DNA of 64,000 nt from a bacterium (GCA_021157815.1 JAGGVT010000096.1:1-64000), one strand, 5' to 3'; counted from the first letter of the stretch, positions 43,087 through 52,395 are shown. Numbers and translations: made by a program. The notes: generated by a model not told the origin, from the sequence alone.

Positions 43087-45903
43087 ATGAACCGCTTATC
43101 ACTAATCTTCCCTGCCATTGCCTTAATCATGATTATCGGATGTTCAAGCGGTGGAACTTCTCCTGTCGCACCCAATGAACAACTATCCAATACATTTACA
43201 AATGGAAATATCAATGCCGGTGTCAGCGAATACCTCCCGGATGGCAGCCCCGCCGGCGGTGTCAGCCTGCTGGGACTCTACAATGTCCATGTTGACACTG
43301 GAAACCTTTCCGGTGATATTGTTCCCGCGAGAAACGGCTCGCTTGAGGATGTTCTTGAGGTGGTCGATATTAGCGGATTTCTGTCCGTCGCGCCATGTAC
43401 CGACTGTGTCAAACTCCAGTCAATTTCATTAGACAGCGATGGCAATATCGTCCTGAGCATCGGACTCAAACACCCGTTTATACCCGGCAATCCAGCGATG
43501 CCAATCACGGGGAAAAATCGCGCCGACCTGCATGTCTTCAATGTCGAAGGCGTAATTGCCTCCGATGGCGGAACCGCACCTATTGTCTTTTCATCCATCG
43601 GTGAAACAATCGGCAACTTTTTTTTAACCAACGCGGATGGCTACTCGCCGTATCTCGATGACATGCTCGACGACACCCTGAACACTGTCGCCACAATTCA
43701 TCCGTATATCCTGCATTTCGACGATTACTCATCAGGCAATTTCTCCGCATCAAACCCGAACGGATTTCAAAGCGTAACAACCCCCGGCCCGAATGGCTGC
43801 CTTGTAATGGCGATGGGTTGTGATTACGATTTCAAAAATTACATTTTCGAATCAACAGGCGGCGCGGACATGGATTTCATCTACGCTGTCGAGTGCACGT
43901 ACGCTGTATCCGCCGCGACCAGACACGACAGGTTCAATCCTGAATTCCGAATCCCGCAGCATAATAAAAAAGCCGCCAGCGAAGTTAAAATCGAAATCGC
44001 CGATAACGGTTTAATCGCCGGACTTGATACATCAACCGCAACACTCCATGTAAAAGTTCTTGACTATAATCACGGAGTCGCGGTCGGGACAAACCTCGAT
44101 GAAATGCTCGCGGATTCATCTGTTGGAAGCATTTCAATTGAAATCCCGCAGGTTACACTCACGCCTGTTATTGTAAATTCACCGGTTGAAATTAGCGGTG
44201 TCGGCAATGATCCCGCAGACCCGCTGACATACGAAATCGTTGTAACAAACACGGGCGCGGCGGATGAAGGCATCTACACCGGACTTGTGAAAGTGCTCGA
44301 TTCCTATCCTCCCGGATTGAACACAAACGCGCTGCTGGACAACATGGACGGCATCGAACGAGTTGGGCCAACTGACAATCCTATCGAGGGCCTTTTCGAC
44401 ATTTCAGAATTCGCGGCATATCAATCATTTGGAATCGAAGTTATCTCATCAATTCCAAACTGCGTGATTGTAACCGACCCCGACCCCGTGGATATCATTC
44501 AGGGAGACCCAATCCAATTCGACGGCAGCGGTTCATCCGCGACCGGTTCCTCCACATTGGTTTCTTACGAATGGGATTACGATTATGACGGCATCACTTT
44601 CGACATTGACGACACAGGCGATATTGTGAATCCCTCTCTCTGCGAACCCGGAACAAGGGATGTCGCCTTGAGAGTTACGGATAACCTTACTGAATTCTCA
44701 ATCTGCACCGTTCCAATCACTATCACAGATTCATACCCGACAACCGGATGGGGAACTGACACCCCGATTGCATCATCATTGCAGGGATTTGTTCTGAACA
44801 CAGGGCAAAGAGCGATCCGCATTTACGGCGATGACCTGTATGTTTCTTTCTACACTGTAACAAATCCAAGGAATGTTTATTTCGTTCGATCAGAAGATAT
44901 GGGAGCAACGTGGGAAACTCCGGTTCAGGTTACCACCTATACTGCTCCAAACGGTGAACGAACCGAGGGCTGCAATCTCTGGATCGATGGCAACACGGAT
45001 GATATCTATATTGGTTACAAGAGTCAGGCACCCGATATTACCTTTGACTGTTATGTAACAAGAAGCCAGGATCGAGGCGATTCATGGGCAACTCCAGCTA
45101 AAGTAAACCCGAATCCACCGGGAGGCAGCAACCAGCATCACGGTGGAATTGTCATCGATGACAGCGTTGACCCGTCGCGCATTTATATCTCATATTCCGA
45201 CCAAATCGTTCTGAGCAATTACGACATCATCGTTGCGACAACGACAACTGATGACTGGCAGAACTGGACATATCACACTATCGATGATTCCGCTACTGAC
45301 TCTCATCAACCAAGCATCTATATCAGCCCGGTTGACCAGTCTGTTAATGTCGCATGGTCTGATCCAATTAACTATGGCGGCACTGGAAATATTCTGTTTG
45401 ACCGCTCAACCGATAACGGCGCGACATGGGGAACAGATGTCGTTGTTTTCACTCATACTGGAAATTACGGGCCTTATGAATCCGCACTGGTTATCCAGCC
45501 CCAAACAGGCATACCCGGAATTCTGTGCAGGTACATTGACGAATCTGTTCCATCATATGTTCATGGTTTTTTCAAAGCCAATGACGCTCAAGGATCATCA
45601 TGGGCAGCTCCCGTTGAATTAGCGGAAAACCCAACCGGATATACCTGGGCAGGCGCACTTGAGTGCACCGCCGATGGCCACTGGTTCGCTGTTTTAAAGG
45701 AAGCATTCCCCTCATATCAGATGCAATTCACTGAATCATACGATGACGGCATAACATGGGAACCATTCACAAAGCTTGATGATGCAGTGGGGTATTATTC
45801 ATTCAATCCTCAGATGGCGCTTGACAGGTGCGGCACGGTGCATATTGTCTGGGCTGACCGTCGAACAGGCAGCTACCAGATAATGTACGATTCCGGATCG
45901 TAA
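43087..45903 (+). CDS. Lipoprotein: PCxDC module, PKD domain, Asp-box propeller (paralogue)
   Basis: This 938-residue protein has the signal LIMIIGCSSGG and an AGGTGA ribosome site. The shared module is complete: GGVSLLGLYNVHVDTGNLSG, VAPCTDCVKLQSISLDSDGN, KHPFIPGN, KNRADLHVFNVEG and RIPQHNKKAASEV (His for the usual Phe). A PKD-like domain (~455-545) has IQFDGSGSSA and SYEWDYDYD. Asp boxes in the propeller are RSEDMGATW, RSQDRGDSW, RSTDNGATW and SYDDGITW, with VHIVWADRRTG near the end. It is the tandem duplicate of the gene at 39931, separated by 309 bases. The separation and sequence divergence suggest an old duplication. Confidence 0.85.
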   Translation: MNRLSLIFPAIALIMIIGCSSGGTSPVAPNEQLSNTFTNGNINAGVSEYLPDGSPAGGVSLLGLYNVHVDTGNLSGDIVPARNGSLEDVLEVVDISGFLSVAPCTDCVKLQSISLDSDGNIVLSIGLKHPFIPGNPAMPITGKNRADLHVFNVEGVIASDGGTAPIVFSSIGETIGNFFLTNADGYSPYLDDMLDDTLNTVATIHPYILHFDDYSSGNFSASNPNGFQSVTTPGPNGCLVMAMGCDYDFKNYIFESTGGADMDFIYAVECTYAVSAATRHDRFNPEFRIPQHNKKAASEVKIEIADNGLIAGLDTSTATLHVKVLDYNHGVAVGTNLDEMLADSSVGSISIEIPQVTLTPVIVNSPVEISGVGNDPADPLTYEIVVTNTGAADEGIYTGLVKVLDSYPPGLNTNALLDNMDGIERVGPTDNPIEGLFDISEFAAYQSFGIEVISSIPNCVIVTDPDPVDIIQGDPIQFDGSGSSATGSSTLVSYEWDYDYDGITFDIDDTGDIVNPSLCEPGTRDVALRVTDNLTEFSICTVPITITDSYPTTGWGTDTPIASSLQGFVLNTGQRAIRIYGDDLYVSFYTVTNPRNVYFVRSEDMGATWETPVQVTTYTAPNGERTEGCNLWIDGNTDDIYIGYKSQAPDITFDCYVTRSQDRGDSWATPAKVNPNPPGGSNQHHGGIVIDDSVDPSRIYISYSDQIVLSNYDIIVATTTTDDWQNWTYHTIDDSATDSHQPSIYISPVDQSVNVAWSDPINYGGTGNILFDRSTDNGATWGTDVVVFTHTGNYGPYESALVIQPQTGIPGILCRYIDESVPSYVHGFFKANDAQGSSWAAPVELAENPTGYTWAGALECTADGHWFAVLKEAFPSYQMQFTESYDDGITWEPFTKLDDAVGYYSFNPQMALDRCGTVHIVWADRRTGSYQIMYDSGS

Positions 45904-45921
45904 CCCCCCCTTGGAAGCGCT

Positions 45922-45993
45922 GGATTCCAGCCGGCGCAGGAAGGCGTTCACGCCTTTTTCGTTGGCGCTTTTGCGCCAATGCGCCTGCTGGAA
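45922..45993. repeat. REP-like triple hairpin with possible terminator
   Basis: The outer arms ATTCCAGCCGGCGCA and TGCGCCTGCTGGAA enclose two small hairpins, AGGCGTTCACGCCT followed by four Ts (45942-45958) and TTGGCGCTTTTGCGCCAA. The first could also end the preceding plus-strand gene. Confidence 0.75.
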
Positions 45994-45996
45994 AAC

Positions 45997-46151
45997 GTAA
46001 CCCGGTCATGCAGTCCCGTGCACACTTGACAATTTTCTATGATGTAAATCAGGCATGCCGGGGAGATGGCTATTTACAGCGGGACCCCGGCATGCCTGAT
46101 TCATCTTATAGATAATTGTTTCTTTAGTTCGGGACGGCATGACCGGGTTAC
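45997..46151. repeat. 155-base palindromic element
   Basis: The outer arms GTAACCCGGTCATGCAGTCC (45997-46018) and GGACGGCATGACCGGGTTAC (46130-46151) pair almost perfectly. Inside them a second pair (46030-46064 with 46085-46119; core AATCAGGCATGCCGGGG) pairs over about 35 bases. The entire unit can fold into one long hairpin. It has no coding capacity. Confidence 0.8.
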
Positions 46152-46187
46152 GAGGAAAATAGGCTTTTTCGACAATCCCATCCTGCC

Positions 46188-46236
46188 TGTATCTTGAGAT
46201 GTAACATGATGTCTAAATATATGCAGGCAGGATGCC
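46188..46236. repeat. Inverted repeat ATCCTGCCTG / CAGGCAGGAT
   Basis: Arms ATCCTGCCTGTAT and ATATGCAGGCAGGAT are separated by about 18 bases, with a second CTGCAG motif beside the right arm. Together with the element just before it, this fills the gap between the lipoprotein and hydrolase genes. Confidence 0.6.
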
Positions 46237-46282
46237 TGCAGCACAAAATTAAGTGCTATTCCATCTGCAAAATTAGGGCTTT

Positions 46283-47416
46283 TTAAGACTTGAATTGAAT
46301 TTTGGTTCGGGAGATGTAAACTATGCCTTCGGGCAGGTCAAGACCGATTGCCTGTTCATGCAGTTGAATGGAAAGTTCTATCATTTCCTCGCGATTTTCA
46401 AGGTCCATCAGCCACCGCATGGGAATTGCCGGAGCGCCGTTGAGCGCTCCTGATAAGGAACCCGCCAACGCCGCGATTGAATCGGTATCACCGCCAGCGT
46501 TGACAGCTGTAAGAAGTGTTTCCTCAAAATTCGATGGTGAATTAAGGAAACAGTATAAAGCGGCCGGGACGCTTTCGAGAACGTATTTGCCAGTGCCTAT
46601 CTCCTCAAGGATTGCGTATCTATCATCCGTATCTTCAATGCTCTGCCCGCGACTGAAAACATTCTTTGAGCAGGGCTTGTCATAAACCTTGTGTTCAATC
46701 GGTTTGCGGGCAATGTATCTTTTCAACTGGGCAATGCTGCCGACCATTTTCGGTGCGTGCTCACCGGCAAGTTTAATCAGATTGTCAATGAATTCGATCC
46801 TGTCGAAGAAGAATCTATCCTCCTTAAAAACAAGATACTGCGCGAGAGCTATAACTTTCGCGCCCTGAATTGCCAAGGATTCAATATGGGTCGGCTTGGC
46901 GGAATTCTCAACATCCTGCATGAATTCAGAGATGTTATCGGTGTCATAATTAAGAAGTGTAAGGGGAGCGATACGAACCGCTGCACCGTTTGACGCTGAA
47001 TATTCGCCGCTTTGATCCCAGGGAATTCCACGATACAGCTTTCTCGCCGCCAGCGAGATTGTTCTGCCAACACCGCGCGCAGGCTCAATACCCTCATCGC
47101 TGAGACGCATCCATTCACCAATACGATTACCAAAATCCTCCGGGATAAATTTCCTGCAGTGAAGAAGTGATTTCACTAAAACCAGAGTGAGCTGGGTTTC
47201 ATCAGTGAAAATACCCTTGCCCATCATCGTGAGCTGGTATCCTCGAACGGTGCCGAGAACGGTTTTGATTGTTTTACGGCTCCAGCCTTCAACAGGCGCG
47301 CCTAATGCATCGCCGACAGCAACGCCTAATATCGTGCCTATAAATCGATCCTGCAGAGATGGTTCTTTTGACATTCCCGAATCCGCTTGGGATGGTTCAT
47401 ACGAACCATAACCCAT
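46283..47416 (-). CDS. ADP-ribosylglycohydrolase-family protein (DraG-like)
   Basis: This protein of about 377 residues starts at the ATG at 47416, which has AAGGGA upstream; a GTG at 47455 and an ATG at 47374 are alternatives. The dinuclear magnesium motifs are visible: GVAVGDALGAPVEGW near residue 28, GIFTDETQLTLVLVKSL near 63 (FTDDT is the usual form, with Glu here in place of the second Asp), and AVNAGGDTDSIAALAGSLSG near 310. The family removes ADP-ribose from arginine, serine or thymidine, or hydrolyses ADP-ribosylated small molecules. The substrate is unknown. No ADP-ribosyltransferase or DarT-type toxin is seen in the window. It stands alone. Confidence 0.85.
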   Translation of the reverse strand: MGYGSYEPSQADSGMSKEPSLQDRFIGTILGVAVGDALGAPVEGWSRKTIKTVLGTVRGYQLTMMGKGIFTDETQLTLVLVKSLLHCRKFIPEDFGNRIGEWMRLSDEGIEPARGVGRTISLAARKLYRGIPWDQSGEYSASNGAAVRIAPLTLLNYDTDNISEFMQDVENSAKPTHIESLAIQGAKVIALAQYLVFKEDRFFFDRIEFIDNLIKLAGEHAPKMVGSIAQLKRYIARKPIEHKVYDKPCSKNVFSRGQSIEDTDDRYAILEEIGTGKYVLESVPAALYCFLNSPSNFEETLLTAVNAGGDTDSIAALAGSLSGALNGAPAIPMRWLMDLENREEMIELSIQLHEQAIGLDLPEGIVYISRTKIQFKS

Positions 47417-47673
47417 CGTTCCCTTGATTTCCTTCACATTCTGCGGATAATACACCGCAAATCAGAATATTGAGTCTCAGATGTAACAGTACTCCACTCA
47501 TGCGTCCGATTTTCGTTAACCAAGTCAGACACCAAGCTTAATTATACTATGTTTTTCGCATGATGGACTCTGCCATGCACTGAATTTCCTTAAAATATCG
47601 GTTTCGCATTAATCATTATTAACGCGATTTAGCAATCTCAAATCCAAATTATTATAAAGCACGCATAAGTTGG

Positions 47674-48606
47674 CTAATCGCGTACATATTTTATATCGTC
47701 AACGGACATCAAAACCTTTCCCGGCAATGTGAGAACATCAGGATAAACCGATGATCCCAGAAGTGGAATCGGGGTTTTCAATTCAGGGAAATCCTCATCG
47801 ACAAACTCCCTCTCAAGGAGGTTTAATCCCTCGTATGGAAACCGGTGCGCGAAATGGTAAGTGTAATCAGGGCGCGTTTTGTATATTGAATACCAGAATC
47901 CCGCTTTCAGGTCAACGCCAAGTTCGAAAAACCCACCGTGCTGATCGTCATCACCGCTGTATTTAGGCCGATAATACTCCCTTAAAATCCTGAAATGGTT
48001 TCCGAGTAACTCCTCAGTGCTTTTTGGAAGCTTTCCGGTTTTTTCATCGAGATGAATATTTTTCAGCGTCCCAAACAAACTCGCCATCGACTTCGCGAAT
48101 CTGTACGGCTCCTTTTCCGAATACGATTTAGTGCTGCTCTTTTTCAACTGCTCGAGTTTTGATTGGTCAACCACATCCGGGAATTCATAATATTCCCATC
48201 CCATTGAACGAGTGGTCTCGAAAATGCCCTTGAAAAAGCCGGCTTTGGGAGAATTATAGACATAGCACATCTCGCCGGCATATTTGTATTCACCCTCGCG
48301 AATATCCCTGATGAATCTAACCGGGTTTCCAGTCAGTGGATTAATTGGCCAGACAACGATTAATCCCGATTTTACCAACAGTCGTGCGGATGCCGGATAT
48401 TCGCCATAAATACAGCAGTATCTGAAAAGCGCATGCGAGAAATAATTCATGTAACCCTCAATTCGAACCTGCTCCACACGGGTAAGTTCTCTGGGTTCAC
48501 TGGGGTTACGGGCAATTCTGCGCTTTGAGGCATCCGCTGAATCGGGAGCTACACAAAGGAGAATCAGAAAAGCAAGCGTTAATATAAATGGCAGTTTGGA
48601 TTTCAT
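47674..48606 (-). CDS. Secreted protein of unknown function with WPINPLTGNPV motif
   Basis: This 310-residue protein has a signal peptide ending LILLCVAPDSADASK. Residues ~45-110 read TRVEQVRIEGYMNYFSHALF, then RYCCIYGEYPASARLLVKSG, then LIVVWPINPLTGNPVRFI, close to the region in the lipoprotein at 24736-25716. Aromatic-rich stretches follow (MGWEYYEFPDVVD, FELGVDLKAGFWYSIYK, PDYTYHFAHRFPYEG). I know no catalytic motif in it. The N-terminal helix followed by a WPxNPxTGxP turn is reminiscent of pseudopilins, but the prepilin peptidase site is absent. It is preceded by no clear ribosome site and stands alone. Confidence 0.7.
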   Translation of the reverse strand: MKSKLPFILTLAFLILLCVAPDSADASKRRIARNPSEPRELTRVEQVRIEGYMNYFSHALFRYCCIYGEYPASARLLVKSGLIVVWPINPLTGNPVRFIRDIREGEYKYAGEMCYVYNSPKAGFFKGIFETTRSMGWEYYEFPDVVDQSKLEQLKKSSTKSYSEKEPYRFAKSMASLFGTLKNIHLDEKTGKLPKSTEELLGNHFRILREYYRPKYSGDDDQHGGFFELGVDLKAGFWYSIYKTRPDYTYHFAHRFPYEGLNLLEREFVDEDFPELKTPIPLLGSSVYPDVLTLPGKVLMSVDDIKYVRD

Positions 48607-48735
48607 TTTCTTATGCGACGATTAAGGGATTCCGACCATTCACCTGCGGTGAATGTCGGAATGACATCTATCTGTTCTTTGATTTATAAGACGAACTCGT
48701 CAGTAATATATTACAACACCACGGGATGATATGTA

Positions 48736-48763
48736 TAAAAAAACTCCCGCCTGGGCGGGAGTC
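48736..48763 (-). terminator. Rho-independent terminator
   Basis: A perfect 9-bp stem (ACTCCCGCC / GGCGGGAGT) with a 2- or 3-base loop is followed by seven Ts on the minus strand. It ends the gene at 48789-49352. Confidence 0.95.
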
Positions 48764-48788
48764 AGTATTAGTATTCATGGTTCATATA

Positions 48789-49352
48789 TCAATTCAAATT
48801 CGTCAAATCATCAATAGTCGCTGTGACCAGCCAGTTATCCCAGTCGGATGGCACATAATTGCCTAATGACATCCAGTCATCCCAGTCAGATGGCTCATAA
48901 TCGCCAAGAGGATCTATAATTTCCGATATTTTCTCAAGCCATTCGCTGTCAGAGCTGTCATGGGCGCGCCTGATTGCGGGTATTCCAATTTTTGGAGCAC
49001 TCATCCAGTCATCCCAGTCGGATGGTTCGTAATCGGTTGCGGTTCTCGGCTGTATTTCGTATCCCATCCAGTCATCCCAGTCGCTTGGCTCCCAATAAAT
49101 ATCAAAAGCCGCCAGTGCATAACTTGCAAAATATCCAAACTGCGCCGGATTAATCAACTCGATTGTTGGAACGTCAGTTGGAATCCTTTCCGGATTTGGA
49201 TAATCCGCTCCCGCCAGAACAAGCGCGAGTTGGAATGTTTTTGCCTCAGGGTTGAATTCGGATGTTATCCTGTCAGGGGTAACCGGCTGGTTGCTGCAAC
49301 CGTATAGTGCCAATAGTAACACTGCAACGATGATTAGTTTGTATTTTGTCAT
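48789..49352 (-). CDS. Lipoprotein with PSDWDDWM repeats
   Basis: About 187 residues. The ATG at 49352 has GGGAGAG upstream and gives the lipoprotein signal AVLLLALYGCSNQ. The mature part holds four copies of (Y)EPSDWDDWM, at about residues 86, 110, 158 and 171 (the last is VPSDWDNWL), joined by linkers of uneven length. The repeat is rich in Trp and Asp, so it could bind metal ions or sugar chains at the surface, or be a target of another secreted protein. I recognise no family. It carries its own terminator. Tight conservation of the repeat in a variable background suggests selection on the short motif. Confidence 0.8.
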   Translation of the reverse strand: MTKYKLIIVAVLLLALYGCSNQPVTPDRITSEFNPEAKTFQLALVLAGADYPNPERIPTDVPTIELINPAQFGYFASYALAAFDIYWEPSDWDDWMGYEIQPRTATDYEPSDWDDWMSAPKIGIPAIRRAHDSSDSEWLEKISEIIDPLGDYEPSDWDDWMSLGNYVPSDWDNWLVTATIDDLTNLN

Positions 49353-49587
49353 TGTTCTCTCCCAAGCATTCATTGGAGATGTTAAAATAATCGAAACAAG
49401 TTACGGCAGGTAACTTAAATAGATTTAATCAAAACATATATAACTTAATGCAACTAAATTATAATCAACTAAATACAATCATGTCAAGAGATGGCACTGC
49501 AGAATTACAAGCGATGCTATATGTATGTTTAGTATAATTGCGGAATTCTTTTCGCAAAAACTCACCAAGTCGGTATATAATTGCGTG

Positions 49588-50937
49588 ATGCGATACGTTG
49601 TCGGGATAATCCTCTTTTTTGTGTTGATGGCATGCTCTTCCTCTCTGGAGGCATCGGAGGGCGTGACACCATCCAGCGCGCCTGAAGCTGAATACATGGT
49701 TGCGTTAATCGATACAACATCACCCGGCATGATAAAAGCGCGAATTTTTGTGGCATTCTCATCCAAAAATTCTTCTAATATTCCTGAAAGTTTTATTTTC
49801 AAAGGATTGAATCGGAAAAATGTGTCAACCTGCTCGCTTACGGATTATGTGTTCTTTGATGTCAGATTTGTAAAACAGCTCGAGAAAAAATTTCAGGATA
49901 ATGCAAGGATCAAATCTGAAAGGGATAATTTTAATCAGCAAGTGGAAAATACGAACATTTTCCTGTTTCAGCAGCCTTTCTGGATGATTCATCTTGCCTT
50001 CAAACTTCCAACAGCGCTGCTTGAATGGCATTTGTCGATGAAGAAAAAGCAGCCGGCACAGGATTTCTGGGCTCATATTTATTCTGCTGAACAACAGGAT
50101 TTGCCGGATGACATCAATTTCGAATCCGCCGGTGAAAGCAATTCATCTTTGAAAATCAGCTATTATCTCTCCGGGCAAACCGACATGTTTTCATCAAGGG
50201 GAGTAATGTTCACTTATACGGAATCTTTTAGAAATGACGATGAACGCCTCGATATTGTCAACAGAATTCTGGCTGGTGAGATAATTCACGAGGATTCAGG
50301 CATGACGATTGCATTTCCTTTGACAAGGGCGTATATAATAAATAAAGCAAACTCGTCCGGATTGCGCATTTCTCCTGTGGATGGCGTCCAACTTGATGAG
50401 GTTTCACTGATAAACCGTGTCAACGCGAGGGAGAAAGGCGTTTTTTATTCATCGGATGGCGTGATTGCGTTTTTCGACATGATCAATTCGGATGGCGCGG
50501 TTCAGAAATATTCGCTTTTCAAGCAGCCATCATCAGGGATTCCTTTCCAAATCGAGATTGCGGGGACTCTGGATGAGTCAACCGGATTTTACCAGCATGA
50601 ATCCGAATTGAGCCGTATCAAACGCTTCACCAGTCTCATTCGAACAATCCTGACCGGATTGATACTCTGGATACTATTTTTCACCCTATTCCATCGATTA
50701 TTGTTAGTCGGCTTGGGCTTTTGGAAAATAATCAGGATATCACTGTTTGCGTATTTTGTTTACGTGCTCATATCAACAGTGTTTTCATTCATGTTCGGAT
50801 TTGGATTTGTTCTGGGCATTATTGCAATGGTATCTGCAACAAGACGTTTTATTGGCGAATGTTCAACATCGAGGCTTTTTATGTACGGCTTATTAACATC
50901 CTTTTTCACCGCGCTGTCAGCGTATCTTTTAATATAA
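49588..50937 (+). CDS. Membrane-anchored envelope protein, unknown function
   Basis: About 449 residues from the ATG at 49588; an ATG at 49525 adds an unlikely leader. It begins with a lipobox-like signal (FFVLMACSSSLEAS) and continues with a soluble region of ~320 residues (mixed alpha/beta; KISYYLSGQTDMFSS, LRISPVDGVQLDEVSL). It ends with three or four transmembrane helices: LILWILFFTLFHRLLLVGLG, then ISLFAYFVYVLISTVFSF, then FGFVLGIIAMVSA, then YGLLTSFFTALSAYLL. A lipid anchor together with C-terminal membrane helices is odd, so the first segment may instead stay as an uncleaved helix. No known family. A repeat element starts five bases after its stop. Confidence 0.65.
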   Translation: MRYVVGIILFFVLMACSSSLEASEGVTPSSAPEAEYMVALIDTTSPGMIKARIFVAFSSKNSSNIPESFIFKGLNRKNVSTCSLTDYVFFDVRFVKQLEKKFQDNARIKSERDNFNQQVENTNIFLFQQPFWMIHLAFKLPTALLEWHLSMKKKQPAQDFWAHIYSAEQQDLPDDINFESAGESNSSLKISYYLSGQTDMFSSRGVMFTYTESFRNDDERLDIVNRILAGEIIHEDSGMTIAFPLTRAYIINKANSSGLRISPVDGVQLDEVSLINRVNAREKGVFYSSDGVIAFFDMINSDGAVQKYSLFKQPSSGIPFQIEIAGTLDESTGFYQHESELSRIKRFTSLIRTILTGLILWILFFTLFHRLLLVGLGFWKIIRISLFAYFVYVLISTVFSFMFGFGFVLGIIAMVSATRRFIGECSTSRLFMYGLLTSFFTALSAYLLI

Positions 50938-50941
50938 GGGT

Positions 50942-51091
50942 CTTCAATAAATCGTGTGGGTTGAATCTGGATTGAGTAAAAAAAGGGGAATGTCCCAACC
51001 AAGTGAATAAACACCGTATAAATAAGGGGTTACAGCATAGTATGTTGATAACATCAGTTTTGAAGTCTCATGTGGACTGTCCCCTTTTTAC
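50942..51091. repeat. GGGGACAGTCC-family element, truncated copy
   Basis: This 150-base copy, in inverted orientation, matches most of the element at 2890-3092. It starts CTTCAATAAATCGTGTGGGT and continues with an AAAAAAAGGGG tract. The right end after GGACTGTCCCCTTTTTA is lost. Confidence 0.8.
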
Positions 51092-51153
51092 TACCGTCAT
51101 AGAGCATTTAATGTTTCGTCTACTTTCGTTCAAATTTAACCGGACAGTCGTGT

Positions 51154-52395
51154 TTACTTATACAAATTCGCTGCGACTTTCCTCACGCCGGATATTACAT
51201 CCGTGATTTCCTGATCGCCGAAAGTCGGAGAGAGCGCGATATAAACCAGACGTCCAGCGATATCCTCCGTTTTCGGGCACATTCCCAGATGATATTTTAC
51301 ATCGCCTTTGTAGTATGGGCATGTAAACGGGCAGCCCTCCGGCGTGGCTGTGCTCATGTTTAAAACCTGTGGCCATGTCTGGTATATTGCGCCGCCGTAC
51401 ATTTTACTTGAATCGATATTCTCAGCGTTTAGAGCCTTAACAAACCTTGACGCCAGCTCAGCGGATTCCATATAGAAAATCACACTTGTTCCGATATCCT
51501 CCGCGCCATCGGTAACACGCCTGAAAATCAACCCCTTGATATCTCCTATTCCCTTTAGTATTTCCTCTTTCGCTTTTTTCATAGATGCGATAATGCTGTC
51601 GAGTTTTTTAATCTGCACGACTCCCACCGCGCCTGTAAATTCACTCATCCTGTGATTCTCGCCCATAAACGGCACTCCGCCTGTGAATTCGCGAAGGTTG
51701 CCGTGGTCGTGAAATCGGACAGCACGATGAAACAGGTCGGTGTCATCTGTGATTATAATTCCACCTTCTCCTGTCGAGATTAATTTATTCATCTGTAAAC
51801 TGAAAACGCCCATTTTGCCCAGCGTTCCGACTTGTTGCCCCTTGTAATGCGCTCCGAACGACTGCGCGCAGTCCTCTAATACAGCGATATCGTTCTGCTT
51901 CGCGATTAGGAAAATGGAATCCATATCGCAAGCAACACCCTGAAGATGAACGAGCATTATCACTTTTGTTCGAGGAGTGATTTTCGTTTTGAGATCATCC
52001 ACATCGATATTTAACGTATCATCGACCTCAACGAAAACCGGGATCGCTTTCGCCGCGACAACAGCGCTCGCGCAGGCTATGAAAGTATATGCCGGAACGA
52101 TTACTTCATCGCCGGGAGATACTCCGAGCGCGACAAGCGCCACTTTCAATGCGGCAGTAGCGGATGTTACCCCCAGTGCGTGTTTTGTTCCTAAATATTC
52201 CTGAAGAGAGTTTTCAAATTCAGAAACCTTGTTCAGCATGTCGGGCCCGTAATATCTGAACGGGGATTTATGCTCGATAACCTCTATTAACGCCTGTTTC
52301 TCCTCATCGCCCATAACAAGCGCGCCCGGATACGGTGGTGGCAGCGGTTCGTTGCGAACAGGCTTTCCGCCATCTATTGCAAGTTTATCTGTCAT
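51154..52395 (-). CDS. DegT/DnrJ/EryC1-family sugar aminotransferase
   Basis: This 413-residue fold-type-I PLP enzyme is of normal length. Landmarks: ALGVTSATAALKVALVALGV near residue 80, GDEVIVPAYTFIACASAVV near 100, VLEDCAQSFGAHYKGQQVG near 180, and MGVFSLQMNKLISTGEGGII near 200, in which the Lys before LISTGEGG is the Schiff-base residue (SLQMNK replaces the usual SFxxNK/H). Such enzymes transaminate keto-sugars for surface glycans or antibiotics, or act as dehydratases of the same fold. It is the last gene of the catabolic cluster. Its start region is duplicated beyond the repeat element at 52420. Confidence 0.85.
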   Translation of the reverse strand: MTDKLAIDGGKPVRNEPLPPPYPGALVMGDEEKQALIEVIEHKSPFRYYGPDMLNKVSEFENSLQEYLGTKHALGVTSATAALKVALVALGVSPGDEVIVPAYTFIACASAVVAAKAIPVFVEVDDTLNIDVDDLKTKITPRTKVIMLVHLQGVACDMDSIFLIAKQNDIAVLEDCAQSFGAHYKGQQVGTLGKMGVFSLQMNKLISTGEGGIIITDDTDLFHRAVRFHDHGNLREFTGGVPFMGENHRMSEFTGAVGVVQIKKLDSIIASMKKAKEEILKGIGDIKGLIFRRVTDGAEDIGTSVIFYMESAELASRFVKALNAENIDSSKMYGGAIYQTWPQVLNMSTATPEGCPFTCPYYKGDVKYHLGMCPKTEDIAGRLVYIALSPTFGDQEITDVISGVRKVAANLYK

